From Bryoerythrophyllum caledonicum (Eukaryota; Streptophyta; Bryopsida; Pottiales; Pottiaceae), in NCBI GenBank assembly GCA_963971425.1, contig OZ020519.1:264028-328027 (forward strand): a stretch of DNA of 64,000 nucleotides. The letters are read 5' to 3'. A program made the translations under genes and the position numbers. Below the pieces are notes generated by a model. The model saw only the letters and a list, made by a program, of their open reading frames with translations, was not told the DNA's origin and made no database searches. Position 1 is the first letter of the stretch; each line of letters begins with the position of its first letter. Below are positions 11,357 through 23,830 of this stretch, in pieces.

Positions 11357-13877
11357 CCTCCGAGTCCAAGTGTCTGCATGGTCTCCACATCATGTATCGA
11401 TTCCCAAGATCAGTAATGACACACAAAACCAACCACCCACACACATACCCCACCTCCAGAATCTCATCACAACTCAGCCTCTCAGCATCATGCAAAGCAC
11501 CAACGCATCCGACGTGCAATGCGGCTGACAATCGTTGTGGCAGCGCCGCAACTACAGTACCGTCGTCGATGATTCAAGAACAAGTCCGAGCAGAGCGCCT
11601 AAGGCGCCGTTAGAAATCAAATCCGGGTACGGTAACTCGCCCTCAACATGTAGTTACATCGCCACTAACGGCTGACAGCAGCAACGATAGGGTTCCAGGA
11701 AAACCACCAAAAAACCTCCCAAAATGCCTCAAAAACGACAACAACAATAATAATAACCAGAGACCTGACGGACGCGAAAACCCACATCAACTCTCAGTGC
11801 TCGATGTTAAGATACTTTGACCAGCCCAAAAAACAGCCACCCACATACCATAACATACCAAACCCAGCCACAACATAAAAGCTCACCCACCGCGATTTCA
11901 AACGACCACGACGAAACCGTCCTGCGAGCGTCGACGATGCCGAGTCACTACTGCTACCACTGCACTAGAAAAAGCCAGGACTTGCAATCAATAAATATCC
12001 TCCGCAAGAACATTTCCCACGTATCGACGACGTCGCAGAGCACAGCGGCGCAATTGATTGATAGAAAGTCCAGGCCCGAGCCAGAAATATTCCGCTTGCA
12101 AAGGAAAGCAAATATCTTTCCAGAACGAATTAAGGTCGGTGTCTTGCCCACACCAACCCCGGCTGCGACATCGATAAGACGTCCATACCATACATACACA
12201 CATACCTGCACTATTGGGCTCCCTTGGAACTGCGCGGGAGGCGGTGCTCCAGAAACGAAGACGACGACGCGGCGTGCATGCACGCAAACGCAGCTATGGC
12301 TGAGAAGACGTGATCGATATCTCGCGGTGGCCAGACACCTTCCTAATGTCGGCGCACAACAGCCTAGACTGCACCGGCCGGGAGGTGCGAGAGGAAATCG
12401 GCCGGGACACCGAATGAAAAGGTGCGAGATGATTGTGCGGGATAGGCGTCGATCGAGGCGGGACCCCAACTGGGGCGGCGACTGACCAACTGAAGAAGGA
12501 AGCCTGGCAACTGAGACTCCCATCTATAAATTTGTGCCCCTCGTGCCGGGGCCCTCTTCCTACGCCCGCCCGGCAGGCAGGCTTCTTCATCTGCCAGTCA
12601 TCCATCTCGTTGATCGGACAACTCATCACTCTGTTTCACCCAAGCCCCCTTTCCTTCTTTTTTAATTCGAGGGCATGGTTGCAGGTTCCACAATCCGAAG
12701 TGTTGTTTTTTCCCCGATTTCTTCGGCCCGGCTGGTTGCCCTGATTGGCCATATTCTTCTTCCGCAGCTGGCCCGCGCTGCGACACAGTCGTTAGGTCAG
12801 GGTCAGAGTCTCGCAATTACTGATTCGCCTGGACAGCCAGCTGCAGAAGTTATCATGCGAACTTGGAAGATTATCGGTGCCGGTGATTTCTTTCTCTCAG
12901 GCTTATATTATGGGTTGAATTAGGCGCGCGAAGTTGAACTGCCTGCGTTTTGGCAACTTTCATCACGTCAGTCGATGATCGTCGATAAAACTGGCAGACG
13001 TTACAGCCGCTGCCTCTGGGCCGAACCAGCTTTGATCGATCTAGCGTTCCACATTCGTAAATCTCGAACCCTGGTCTGATGGTAGCTTGCGTCTCTGGGC
13101 CCGGGCTACAGCATGTAGGAAATTATATTATTTTTTTGCTTTCTTAAGGTTGGAGTGGTACCACATTACAACAACGTGCAGCTTGCTTGCTCTGAACCGT
13201 TTTAGCAGATTGCGGAAGACTAGTCCGTGGACATAATATTCCTTGGAAGCTGGGCAGATGTCGCGTCTCACCCAAACGTTTTCCTGGACTCGAGTACACG
13301 GAGAGAGAGATATACGTATAATTAGAGAGAGAAAGAGCGAGGGAGGCGGAGTTGTCCCCACCAGTTTACTCAGGGGCGATATTGTTCATGCAACTGGGGC
13401 GGTTCATTTAGTATTACTTTATAATAAATATTACAGGGTCCTGTAGTTGTACTTCGAGCTAGTTGAGAATCTCGTGTGGTGTGCACGATCAGGATACAAT
13501 GTCGACGAGCTGCTTAGCGAGATAGGAATCAGGTTTATTGTTTAAACTCTGAGATTAATATCATAATAAATATGATGACCCCATCGATCAGAGAGTGATG
13601 CAGCTGGGTCCAGGAATTAATCAGGGCCACGACTGCGTCAAGCACCTTTTAGAACAAAAGTAGCATGATCTCAGCACCCATTGATCCAAAGACGAAGTGT
13701 TAGGTTTAGGGTTATCAGGTACCGATTCATCCGCAAGCTTCACATGACCTCGACATGGAGAATTCCACACCAGGCTAGGAGCACCGAATAGTAGTATATG
13801 ACTATCGGTCAGAGAATTCCACTGCAATTCCGTGAAGGGGTAAGGTTCGAGCCTTGACGTACACCTGCCAATTCTCA
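11357..13877. other. Upstream region of WRC paralogue 1
   Basis: No gene recognised. The stretch to about 12.9 kb is GC-richer and contains long overlapping open frames on both strands without domain similarity or codon bias; it is probably promoter and 5' UTR of the minus-strand WRC gene. A GA-rich tract lies at about 13300-13345. Confidence 0.4.
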
Positions 13878-13928
13878 GCCTGGGTTTGCAGCTCGATGTG
13901 GTCGATGCATCGAGCTGCAAACCCAGGC
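13878..13928. repeat. Perfect 21-bp inverted repeat with 9-nt loop
   Basis: The left arm (13878-13898) begins gcctgggtttgcagctcgat and the right arm (13908-13928) is its exact reverse complement over 21 bp. The loop tggtcgatg separates them. The site lies in the spacer between the two WRC paralogues with no ORF around it. It could be a cruciform, a small foldback or part of a larger unrecognised repeat. Confidence 0.9.
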
Positions 13929-14792
13929 GTCGAGGAGTCTTACTCTGTCCTGTCATCGTGCTAAAATATTCCAAATCACAGTTTCGGCCCACTGAGATCA
14001 ACATCTAACCTGTTAGTATTGGATTCTACTAATCTCGGATGATTCTGCGAGTTTCGATCAAAACTGAGGCTGCGGAGAAAATATTGTGCACAAGTTGGAA
14101 ATAGGTGATAACTTGATGCAGGGGCAACTAGATCACCTTTCCTGCTAAATATGGCGCGTGGTGTCGATTCTCTAGGAGCCCACAACAATGCGGCACATGC
14201 ACACTCTGTAACCGCGTAGACGTGGAATTATCTTATGCTCATTTACACGTTCCTCATTTGTGCAGAACTGGTCCGCACGTTCCAGACTTCCTATTTCAGG
14301 GGTGCCCCGAAATTCCCATCCAGGCCTTTTTCTCATGTCCCCTTTTCGCTGCTGTAGCATCCCGGTCACTGGTTCCACCAGCGCCAACATTATCATATCA
14401 TTCCCTTAAGCCTGATGCGTCCACATGAGCTTCATCCACACTGGCTTCGCTGTGGGACCCATGTACACGCGCTAATCTACAGTACGAACTTTGCCATCTG
14501 TGATAAAATTACTACATGCTCGTATCTGATCCGTAGATTGGGCAGCACAGATATGCACCCGAAATTAGATCCAGATAAATTCCTATTGAAGATATCTCCT
14601 TGCCATAGAATCGTGACAAAGGAAGGTTCAGGATGGCACTTACTGAGGGAGGAAATTCTCAAAATTTCACGGTCCTGCATCGAAGTTTGCAGAGTCCAGA
14701 AAACACTGCTCCGTTCCATTGTCAAACAGAAGACAGGAGGTACTAGTGAAGACCTGGCCTGAACATGGACCGATCCTGAGTTACCCTATCTA
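13929..14792. other. Spacer between the WRC paralogues
   Basis: No coding sequence recognised. It probably includes the 3' UTR of the minus-strand WRC paralogue 2, whose stop is at 14793. Confidence 0.4.
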
Positions 14793-17352
14793 TCAGAATG
14801 AGAGAAGGGACTTATTCTTGACAGTCTTTCTCCGGAATCCATACTGCATTGGGAGGGAAGGGATGACAGGTGGGGGCTCAATTATATAATCCTTGAGTGG
14901 TACTGGTCCATTGACTGCAGTTTTCTGTGCGGCAATATGTCTTCTTTTCGGCGCGCTTGTGAACAGATGCTGCAGCAGCTTCTCCGATGTTCGATCCTTC
15001 ATCACTGAAAGATGATCAGCTAGTCTATGCCCATGAGCAATGGCCTGTGTCAAATACTGACATGCTGCGTCTCTTGGCACGTGACTACTCTTTAACGTGA
15101 CAAGGGCTTCCACCACATGATCGTCCTCATCCACCGGGCTCGCAGTAAGGTCTGGCATGCTAAATTCCTGCAAGCTCTTGCCCAATTTCTCACTTTTGTT
15201 GATCCTCACGTCCTCGGCGTGGCGAGCCTTCTTCCTCTCCTTCAAGAAGATGTGGTGCTCACACAGGCTGTGGCCCTCCTTCGCCATCAATGGACACTGC
15301 CAGTTCCTGCGGTCGTCTTTCCGGGAACACCGCGTCCCAGTCTGCACCCCGGATTCTGCAACAATCTTGGCCTGCAGTGCAATCAAAGCGCCGGGAGTAG
15401 CTCTCCCATTCTTGATACTCTGAAAGATATCCACATCGCTGCGACGTAGCAAGGACTTTCTCTTCCTCCGTGATGACTCCAACGATGGAACTCTTGTTGT
15501 AGATTGAACTATCGCTGTCACGGGTGTATCATTGAATGGTCTGAAATCTGTCAGCGTCAATACTACTTTTGTTGCAGCGCCATCCTGTAACTTTTGTATC
15601 TTCTGGGGCTCCATAGCCGACTCACTCAGCGCTTCTTCAATGTTTTCATCCACTTTCCTTAAGTCGTTCTGGATTGCTGTCAAACCATTACCGTGACGGA
15701 ATTATTCTCAAACTACACTAGTATCAACGGCAGGGAATTATTCCTGCCACTTGTAATCCCATTAGAAAGGTACGAAAATAGGAATAATTTGATCTAGCAC
15801 ATTGAAGACGTTTCACGGAACACATGTACCTTCATGTATGTCGTTAGAGTCGCAACTGAAATGCAGCCCAGCAGTTGGTAGCTCGAACGGCTGCACATGA
15901 TCTGATCTCGGCTTGCAGCGTGCACCTCTGTCGAAACCTGCGGCCATGGGCAGGTCATTGAGCACGACAATTTGCTCTCGCAGAAGGTAGCGTCCCTTCA
16001 CTTCGCCAAAATACGAGTTGCTCTTCAGATGCGCTCTCACTCGCTCCTTCCAATCCACGCCCAGGCTCGGCACCGACATCTGCGTTTTGAAACTGGCAAA
16101 CAGCTCCCTCACTGTCAGCCCCTCCTTCCCCGCCGCCAAGAGCTGCAAGTACAACGCATGCAGCAGCGACCCTTCTGCCTCCCTGGATGGGTGGTGCACC
16201 ATGGAATCCCCTTTCGAAATCGTGCACGTGGAGTCATCGGCCGCCCTTGACAAATCCGTTCTCAAACTCTCCTGAATTTGATCCGCACCAACTTCCTCGC
16301 CGCAGGACGGCTTCACAATGTGACACTTAGCCTGCACAGAAGCAAAGAAATCAGTCTTACCCTGATCGCCTCGTGCCACATCCCACTCTAAGAAACAGAG
16401 AATGCCCCACGAAGCTTTCTTTCGGAGTAATATAATATGTTGCTAACAAGTTTATGAGAATGCATAGACTTTCCAGGACTTCGTTGTATCGGCGGTTTCC
16501 AGAGTGGTTGACAACTTTCTAGACGCAAACTGTAAGTGCAGTTCAAACATCTTAGGTTTCTTGATATAATTTCTGTGTTTCCAACATGCTCTATTGTGTA
16601 GATGCAAGAGGGCATGTTAGATAGATTCCATGAGTTGAGAAGAACAATTATATCAACTGTTGGTCAAAGGGATCATAGCAATGAGAAAACCGCCAACATC
16701 ACGCCTGCAGGCACCCGGCGGCTAAATCACCATAAGCTAACTAGCGATCCCAAGAATCCCACAGAAATGCAAGCTACACGCTGCACATGATTGAAGAGGA
16801 AGTACTTGGTCGCGCATCACCGTACCAACAAATCGCATCGACACCAAACCGATCGAGACAGACATCATAAGATGATGAAATTAGGTTTCCATGGCCATGG
16901 CGTACCTTGCCATGAGTTGGCTCACATTGCAGATCAGCGCCATGATCCCTCCTGATCCGCCGCACATAGTGCCGAGTGACCGCGACGTGCGCATCATCGG
17001 GGGAAGACAGAATGGCATTGTTATCATAACTGTCGTCGACCGGCTTAATTAAGTCGCCACTGGAATTTTCCGAGACGCTTTCGGGCTTCAACGACTCGTA
17101 CAACTCCTGGAACCCGGCGTCGGGCTCCTGCATGGACATGGTAAGAAAGTCCACCCAGGACCCCTCCTCGCGCTCCTCCTCCACCTCCGCTGCTGCTGCT
17201 GCTGTCATGGCTGCCTGGTGCTGCAACAGGTAATTGTTCTCGCAGTCGCGGTCCCATCCCAGCCTCCACACGCTGAACACCGACGTCTGCTGCGACGATG
17301 TCTCAAACCCTGGCACCGCGCTCGCCCGCCGCACATGCTTCCGGATCCTCAT
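14793..17352 (-). CDS. WRC-domain nuclear protein, paralogue 2
   Basis: Three exons on the minus strand: 17352-16906, 16331-15830 and 15676-14793, giving 610 residues. Intron positions and phases are the same as in the gene at 8662, and the splice into exon 3 falls at the same HEG/HEA codon, so the two are tandem duplicates. It starts MRIRKHVRRASAVPGFET and shares the VTRHYVRR block, the helical block LYLQLLAAGKEGLTVRELF with HLKSNSYFGEVKGRYLLREQ, and the zinc motif around CSRKDDRRNWQCPLMAKEGH with C433, C444, C455 and H458, at exactly the same residue numbers. The W-R-C of paralogue 1 is W-Q-C here. Exon 1 has a poly-Ala and acidic stretch not present in the neighbour, showing fast divergence outside the domains. 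Confidence 0.85.
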
Positions 17353-19370
17353 CGACGAGGACTATCTAAATCACCTCCGCTACGCCGCAGTTGTGGCTGC
17401 TGCTGCTCCGATCATCCTGCGAACAAACACACACACACACAGCGCCCGCTTGGGCATGTCATGTTCGATGTAACCACCTCCACAACAAACGTCCAACGAA
17501 AACGATGAGATTGAACCATAGGATTCCCTCAAACAATCTCATGCTTAGACGTGGGGAGATAACTTTAGATAAATTTCCTTAACTTGGCCATATTTGTTAA
17601 ATTGAGACATTTCACCAAGTTTGAGGCTTCCATCTCTACTGCTGTCAAGTTCAAAGTGACTCATTTGAGGCTCTGAAATGTCTCAATTTAATGAGATGTG
17701 GTTGTTGTTGCGTGTATGGTGGAATTATTGTAAGTGGTGTTTTTGACTTGATAGTTTTTCACGAATTATACCACCTCATTTAATTGTTGAGTGTGGAATT
17801 AAATTATATGTTGTAAGGGACTTTCTTGTAAAGGTGAGACACGTGTGCTTTTAGAAAGTTGGAATTTATGTGGGTGGAACAATATGGGATGAGGGTGAGG
17901 TTGTGGATGATGGGGATTCAGAAAAAATTTGTTTGTTGTTGGGTAGGGTTTGATTTAAGAGATTAGTAGTTAGTTTTGATATGATGGTGGAAATGAAAGG
18001 TTTGAGGTTGTAGATAATTTAGTAGAAGGATTGTCATAATATTGGAGTGGCAGGTGGAATATGGGATGTAAATATGTGATGGTTCGTTACAATGTAATTG
18101 TAATGTCTTTTAGGTTATGATTGTGAAAATCTCAAGGTATATTACATGAATTATCAAATGGTAATATGATTTTTTTTCTGTAAATGAGTGAACAAGGTAT
18201 TGAGAGAGAGAGAGTGCAAATCTTGGATGCTTGATTTACCATCAAGTAGATTAATGAGAAAAATAGACAAGAAGATTTGATAGTCAGATGTGTTATATAA
18301 AACACTATAGATGCAGATATTGGAAGAGTCAGAGCAAGTAAGGTAGATTCATATCAACACATGATTGTAGTTGAGTAATGATCAAAGTATCCCTACTAGC
18401 ATTATTAATTTTGCATTCATTTTGGTCATCTAAAACCATTGTCATGAATGTATATATGGCTTGGTTTGCATAAGTATTATAAGCATCATCCATTTGTAGA
18501 TGAGCTTCATGTGCTCCAAATTCTAAAATATCATCAAATTTATTAAATGGTTGCATGGTTGCATTACTATCTTTGATTTACTTGGTTAGTGGTAGTTTTA
18601 AAATGTACAAACCATGCTCCAAGCTAGTTCAAAAGGATAGTACATTTATTCAAGTTGGCTCCTAATTTGAAATTTTGTTTGTATAAAATCCAAGTTCATT
18701 GCACAATAAAGCAGCCAATGTTACAAATTGTGTAAAAAAACTTCATCTACAATCAATTGTTTTTAAAATAGATTATTTTTTTTAAAAAATCCACTATATT
18801 TACAAACCATGTCTTTTATTTCTTATAGTGCATCTTATTACTTCAATTATTATGGGCATATTATTAGAGCATCATTATATACTACATATATTTAATAAGA
18901 ATAATCATGAAAGCACATAATAATTACAAATATGTATTATTCTTGGAACTTATTTGCATTCAATTTGGTTATAGGTTCCTGCTTTCATTGAATAATTTAA
19001 TGCCAGATTGAAGCGATGCAACAATTTTAGAATCAATTATGTTGTTGTATATTTAATGAATATTGTAATAAAATCTTCCTTAGAAATATCGAAAAAATAT
19101 TTTCATAACTTAAAATAAAATATGAAATGTTCTTGTAAATGTATTTATTATATAAAATTGATCAATACTAAATACCTTCATGTTAATAATTGCTTAGAGT
19201 TTTTGTAAAATAGTATCACATTAATAATTCAATGAGTGAAACGTTACATTTATTAATGTTGTGTAATTGTTATTAATTGTATACTAATTGATGTAGGTTG
19301 CTTAATCTCCTTTATAAATATTATACTATTTTTACATAATTTACTAAATTATATCCACTTTAAGTAAATA
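17353..19370. other. AT-rich gene-poor region
   Basis: Begins with the upstream region of WRC paralogue 2, including a short CA microsatellite at 17427-17441, then becomes strongly AT-rich to 19370. A short GA repeat lies at about 18203. I find no gene, RNA gene or clear repeat boundaries. Confidence 0.5.
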
Positions 19371-20551
19371 CCAGTGTTGGTCTGTTATTAGGGTTCCCGG
19401 CGGGTATCTAGAAGGGTATCAATAGGGTATCTCACGACCCGACCTGAGGAGTATGTGTGCTTGGAAAACCCGAAGCTTCTTCATACTTCGTCGTGTATGT
19501 GCATTTGTGCAACTGCGCTTCGTACCAGATTGGAAGGGTTTCAAGAGAAGCATACAATTATTGGAACCAGCCTCTGCATTTGTGAGAGCAAGTACGGTAG
19601 GTTTTGTGATGTGCCGAGTTCAGGGTACTTGTTAATGCAGCAAAGAGTGCGCTTCAATGTGGAGAGGAGTGGATGTAATTGAAGAACGCGGAGTGGTTGT
19701 GAATTGTAATGCATTTCCAGGGATCAGCAACGGCTTGAAAAGGGTAACCCTTCTTCTCTTTGTGTTGTGTGCTGCGTTTCTGTGAAGGAAGTGGAAATCT
19801 GCTGTTAGGGTTTGTGCTCTTAGCTTAGGGTTTTGGGTTGTGATTGAGCTTGCGCACCATGTCGTCGTCCATTCAACCCTCGTGTGCTGAAACTGCAGAT
19901 CCGACCGAGAGCATTGACTTGGAGAGCGACCCGAGGCATGACGATGTGTTGCGGCCAATTTCGGAGGGTTTGGCAGCAGAGTCGGAAGCAGCTTGGCGGG
20001 CTTCATATGTGGCGTTGAGGGCGAATGCGAAGTTTTGGACACCCTACCATCACCCTACCATCGGAGATGGAACGGGTTGACGAAGCTGAAGCTGAGATCG
20101 AGGAAGCTGGTTACTTCGAAGAGCAGGCTGAAGATGAGGAGTAGCATGTGAGAGTTGTTTGCAATTTTGTATTGGATTCGTGGCAGTTGTAGGCAGCACA
20201 GGATTACAGTAGCCAGAATGACGTAGAGCAGGGGTCAGCGATACAATTCCCAAATGCGAACCTTCTTTAAAATGTACTCTCCGGTGCCGGAGCTTCTGGA
20301 AATCTACAGTGTGATTGTTGTGCTAAAACAGATCCTACCCGAGTTGATAGTTGTCTGGTATCTCATGTGCTGATATTGGTATTCTTATACTGTTTGGAAT
20401 TTGCTGAAAATGACATTATTCATATCAGTACTGTATTTGTGAAAATGCATTTTTTGCAATACCATGTACCCTACTAATCCGGGTTTCTAAGGAATCTTAA
20501 TTATTTAGAACCGGCTGGTATGACCGAAATTAGATAACAGACCAACACTGG
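19371..20551. mobile_element. hAT-like element with 18-bp terminal inverted repeats
   Basis: The left end CCAGTGTTGGTCTGTTAT (19371-19388) is repeated as an exact reverse complement at 20534-20551. CAGTGTTGG ends are typical of hAT elements. Counting from CAG, the flanking 8-mers are gtaaatac and gttatgac, identical at five of eight positions, compatible with a decayed 8-bp target duplication. Inside there is a short open frame at 19844-20080 without recognised similarity, so the 1.18-kb element is probably non-autonomous. It lies immediately next to the MULE coding remnant starting at 20554 and may have inserted in its 5' part. Confidence 0.65.
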
Positions 20552-20553
20552 TT

Positions 20554-23500
20554 ATGACTCTTCCGGTTGAATCCGGTGATACTTTATTCGGGCCTGGTTT
20601 GGGCACAATGTCCAACCCAAGCGTCCACATTCTGAGCGATACTGAGGATGACGATGTCTCTGGCTCGAACTTAGGTCAGTTAAGCAACCCGTTCCATTCC
20701 CAAAGATCAACTCCTCTCGATGTCTCTACTCCACTTCCTTCCAAGTCCGAAATGTCTCCATCTGTATCCTTAGGTAAGTCCCTTCTCCATCCTACGTCTA
20801 GAAACGTACGAAGTATCCTTCTGCATGTCCATACAACTAGTCTTAGAAAGCGGTCCAGGTCTGAATTATCACGTCTAGATTTAGATAGCCTGAATTTACA
20901 GCGAGTGAAGTATCTGCCTCCAAAATATAATGGAGACGTGATATTTGAATTGCCATCTCTTCCAGAGGGTATTCCTCCTCAATTCGGAGGAGGCCTCGAT
21001 GGAATGAGTAAACAGTACGACGGTCACACATGGTGTAGGACTATGACGACAAATATCAAGAACGATTTCGGCCTCACATATCGGAAGTCAATATGTACTG
21101 GACATCTTTAATGCCCCAATTTGCATTGTGGCTACAGGTGTAGGAATGATGGTCGCACGAATCAAACTGAGTGGAGCGGGTTTGCCTTCACCCCATTTCC
21201 ATTGAACGGAGCACCATCGGACAAATCAACGCTGGCATGTAAGCTGTGTCAAACCCCTCCAATTTGTCTCGCCTTTTGTGATGCTCGAATTTATTACGTT
21301 ACTTCTAGTGATCCAAAACGCACGCATGTCGCCATCCATCTTAGGCATCATCATCATCCCATTTCAAAAAGCGTTGATCAAATCGCAATGGACGTCATGC
21401 ACGATTGCGTTGCAAAGGAAGTCCAGCATACATCAAAGGATACTAATTCCGCTATCATCATGGCTGTGAGTAAGACGTTCCTCTCCGATTCCTTGATCCG
21501 TCCGGGCTCTGGATCGACGGGCCTAGCTGGAGCATCTATGGATGTTGTCCTCGATCAATTTGAGACTCTTTCTTCTCCAAACATCAGAAATCTTGTGTCA
21601 ACGTGCAAGAGGTTCTATAGCGGAGGAAAGGGTGTAATGGACAACATCATGGACCTGAAGGAATTGTCCAAGTTCGAGTTATTCCACGAAAACAAGTTTC
21701 CGGGTCAATCTAAAGGTAAAGTTTTTGTTTTTAAGATGTCTGTTGATCGTCTAGGTAGTGGTGTCGACCTTGTAAAGCGTATGCAAGCCGGGGGGGATCT
21801 CCAAGATTGTTGGTTGATGTTTGATCATGTAAAGCAAGTGAAGGATTGGACTACCATGGCATGCCATGTCTATGACAGTAAATATTGTAGAGTCATGACA
21901 ATCGCCATGTGCGACATGCAATCGGAGGACGCTGAAGCCTAGCAACTATTTTGGGAGAATTTAAATCGCACAATAAAGAACCACGGCCTACATGAGACAA
22001 ACTTCAAAGGCTTTATGGCAGATAGCGCTAGAGCAAATTGGCACGCCGTCCGGCGAGTTTATGGCTCCGGCGACAAGGAGAAGCCTATGAATAACAAAAA
22101 ATGAACTTGCTTATTTCATTGGACCGAATGTCTTCAGCGAGCCACCACCAAAAGCATTCTACCCAGCTTTAGAGAGCAACACATCGCCCTTTGCAAAGTC
22201 TGGAAGAACGCAAAGACTCAAGAGGAGGCTGAAGCGCAGTACAACGTAATTCGTGCATAGTGGATGTCTTCCGGTGCCACAACCGAAACTGGCCGTCGTG
22301 CTCTAGAGGATTGGATGGCGTTCTGGCACTTTCGATATCGACAATGGGGCGGTGCTATGCAACTTGTAAGCCCTTTTCACCCATTACTTTTAAAAACTCC
22401 CATGTTCAATATAAGTGAGACTTCTAAACATTTTTGTGACATTTATTGTACCTTCTCAGGATCTCACGCTTGACAAGAGAGCCGACATGCCTTCCTGCAA
22501 CCTTGCGGAAACAGTCCACAACCGGTGGCTGCAACAATCTGGAAATACAATGACATGTTTGTACGCAGCAACCGTGGACGACCTCATTCGTGCTTTCATG
22601 CAGATCACCATGTATCGGACATGGTTGAAGGGTGGCACATCTGGTAAAGGCCCGGACAAAGGTACGCTTCGTTTGCGGTCTGCGCAGCGTTCAGGTGATC
22701 CTAAATTCATTATTGAGGCTATTAGGAACTTTAGTGGGGCTGAGGATCTACTAACCAGGACGGACGGCTTAGACGGAGCAGGAATTTTTTGGCCCACCAA
22801 GCGCAAGCTTGACATGCCACCTGGGTCTGCCCATGATTCCCACAGATCTGATACGGTAAATTACTCTATCCCTCGTGATGGCCGAAGGATGACTCAAGCG
22901 CGTATTGAAGAAGCCTTCACCAGACAAGACTTTGGAGTCTAGCATACAACATTTGTTTTGGAGCAGATTGTGATCCATCGAAGTGGCATGTTGCCTGCCT
23001 CTCAAAAAAGTCTGCTCAAAAATGCGAAGCCTTGCAAGCTCACACAGGTGAGCAGTGCAACACTAAGATTGGGCGTGGCAGTCATGGGACTCCAGCCCCC
23101 ACATATGCCGGTATGAAGAAAGATTACAGATCACCACGGAATGTCTCAGCTGAATTCTGGTTTTGTCCTGATGACATTAGTCGTTGTGTGAAGGGGTCGA
23201 AAAAACCGTTTGTGGTTGATTGGCTAGCAATTCCAATGACTTGGCCTATGAAGCTTGGCACTAATTTAACAGTGCAAGAGGTACTAGCGTTGGAAGAAGC
23301 AGGTTTCCAATTGCAGCAGCGTGGAGTTCTTTCACCACGAAGACAATTCCAAGTGTCTATGGACATGCCCTTCCGCGGTCGCACTTCCCTATTCCAGTGA
23401 ACCCGAATTCTTACCACACCTTTCGAAATGGCTATGCGATTCGTAGAACAACAGATGTTCCAACAACTGAGCAACGCAACAAGTGGTCAAACGCCGCTCT

Positions 23501-23830
23501 TATGAATAATTGTTACGTCTCCAACCTCTATGCCATACCGTATCTCGGATGGGGATGCATTATCACTCTTCATACAGAAAAGGACAAGTCTTATTGCATT
23601 ACCTTCACGGACCTTCCGGGGTGTTCATGACCTGATTTTTTGAAGATGCAATTGGAGTCGTTGGGAAAGAAGGGACAATGGAAGTACTACAAGCATGTCT
23701 ATTACATCTTACGTTACCTTTGTAAAATGGATTACAAAGAGGACTTATTCATACATGCTCCAAGCTACAGCTTCAACGAAGTCATGCGGATTCTAGAGCT
23801 TGCAAATATTGCCAAACAACAGTGAGAAAG
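20554..23830 (+). pseudogene. Decayed Mutator-like (MULE) transposase gene
   Basis: An acidic N-terminal region (20554-21111) leads through a TAA (fits CAA) into a Cys/His cluster, CPNLHCGYRC, ACKLCQTPP and RTHVAIHLRHHHHPISKS (to about 21375), resembling the FLYWCH/WRKY-GCM1 zinc fold seen before MULE cores. The DDE region reads VKDWTTMACHVYDSKYCRVM, then after TAG QLFWENLN, then FKGFMADSARANWHAVRRVY and CLFHWTECLQRAT (about 21830-22160), as in MULE transposases. A clean intron, 22366-22459, joins MQL to DLTLDKRAD in frame. The C-terminal part reaches a SWIM-like finger with PDFLKM and YYKHVYYILRYLCKMDYKED (about 23600-23740) after a frameshift near 23397. Four stops fit C-to-T or G-to-A changes. 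Not functional. Confidence 0.75.

Noticed and set aside
11817-12629. Overlapping ORFs of 100-220 codons on both strands upstream of WRC paralogue 1
   Set aside because: No domain, low-complexity composition, and both strands are open at once, as in GC-rich non-coding DNA.
13840-13860. ggttcgagcc resembling a tRNA T-loop
   Set aside because: No matching acceptor stem, anticodon arm or D-loop in the surrounding 80 bases.
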